NCBI GenBank assembly: GCA_963790715.1
Contig: CAWBPN010000010.1
Span: forward strand, 1-64,000
Direction: 5' to 3'
DNA from: DCFW01 sp963790715
GTDB taxonomy: Bacteria; Bacteroidota; Bacteroidia; Bacteroidales; Bacteroidaceae
DNA: 64,000 bases
The notes beneath the pieces were generated by a model that did no database searches, had not been told where the DNA came from, and worked only from the letters and a program-made list of their open reading frames with translations. How positions within the stretch are numbered: the stretch's first letter is position 1; each line of letters starts with the position of its first letter. Shown piece after piece: positions 63,853 through 64,000 of this stretch. The translations under genes were made by a program, and so were the position numbers.

Positions 63853-63894
63853 GAAACCGCCAGAAACCGCCAAATTTGGCGGTTTGGCGGTTTC
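63853..63894. repeat. Near-perfect palindrome of AAACCGCC/GGCGGTTT units
   Basis: Two AAACCGCC units (63854, 63864) face two GGCGGTTT units (63878, 63886) around AAATTT, giving about 20 bp of inverted symmetry with one two-base gap. It could extrude as a cruciform, form an RNA hairpin or bind a dimeric protein. Confidence 0.85.
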
Positions 63895-64000
63895 GTAATT
63901 TACGTTAATAGAATTCTCTATTATCTACGTATATATCTATATATCAATATATTATATAGTTAATATATTGTTAAATATAATATTGTATATTATAAAATAT

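Larger units (their letters stand above)
63151..64000. other. Gene-free right end of the window
   Basis: After the tracrRNA there are about 850 bases without a convincing gene. 63150-63480 is AT-rich and I see only short frames. 63487-63785 is copy B of the GGCGGTTT element, 63853-63894 is a large palindrome of the same units, and the last 100 bases are nearly pure A/T. A gene that uses this region may start beyond the window. Confidence 0.65.

Noticed and set aside
63543..63894. GGCGGTTT units as a second CRISPR array
   Set aside because: Units are 8 bases, irregularly spaced and in both orientations, with no spacer pattern.

Overview
The window is a chromosomal segment of an anaerobic member of the Bacteroidales (phylum Bacteroidota), most likely a gut or rumen relative of the Muribaculaceae/Porphyromonadaceae group. 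The support is the 16S 3' end of Bacteroidota type (CACCTCCTTTCT), many start-proximal TAnnTTTG promoter boxes (the Bacteroidota -7 element), phylum-typical genes (gldH, ricT, S6-S18-L9 operon, MaeB malic enzyme, aminoacyl-histidine dipeptidase) and xylan-type glycosidases. The family-level placement is inference.

Layout. 1-3765: 3' end of 16S, a short spacer without tRNA genes, 23S and 5S. 3954-10536: yceD-rpmF-fabH, era-der, mlaFE (minus strand) and lptB. 10526-14313: CPBP protease, an RRM RNA-binding protein and a secreted GH115 alpha-glucuronidase. 14455-15476: an intact IS982-family element with perfect 19-bp ends and a perfect 9-bp target duplication. 15576-21887: a stand-alone IMP-cyclohydrolase (PurH N-terminal domain only) followed by the rod-shape operon mreBCD-mrdA-rodA. 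21844-25572: minus-strand operon metF-holB-ricT-gldH. 25588-37005: MATE remnant, pncB, intact MATE transporter, DUF5131 protein, a gene-free stretch with repeats, a lipoprotein, gph, DUF349 protein, ksgA, flippase-like protein and pepD. 37046-45617: gdhA, GH43, maeB, thioesterase, MarR regulator, rpsF-rpsR-rplI. 45788-52345: a seven-gene operon hdrC-hdrB-hdrA-flxD-flxC-flxB-flxA, encoding a probable NAD(P)H-linked flavin-based electron-bifurcating/confurcating heterodisulfide-reductase-type complex. 52506-52913: an exported Lys/Ala-rich histone-H1-like protein.

The most distinctive part is 53076-63150, a type II-C CRISPR-Cas system. It has 42 identical 36-nt repeats plus one degenerate repeat, 42 spacers of 29-30 nt, cas2, cas1 and a 1511-residue cas9 on the opposite strand, and a tracrRNA gene divergent from cas9. 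Every repeat contains a match to the Bacteroidota promoter (TTG, 19 nt, TATCTTTG). Each spacer could therefore be transcribed from its own promoter, as in Neisseria II-C systems but using the Bacteroidota sigma consensus. The tracrRNA pairs with the repeat over 11 + 10 bp around a small internal loop, and has its own TACATTTG box just ahead of the anti-repeat. The array abuts a dead DUF4143-type ATPase gene (two in-frame stops, mutated Walker A); the degenerate repeat is fused to an inverted repeat in that gene's upstream region.

Two gene-free stretches (about 29.6-29.9 kb and 63.5-63.8 kb) are diverged inverted copies of one element rich in GGCGGTTT/AAACCGCC units. Their role is unknown and they are the least explained signal here.
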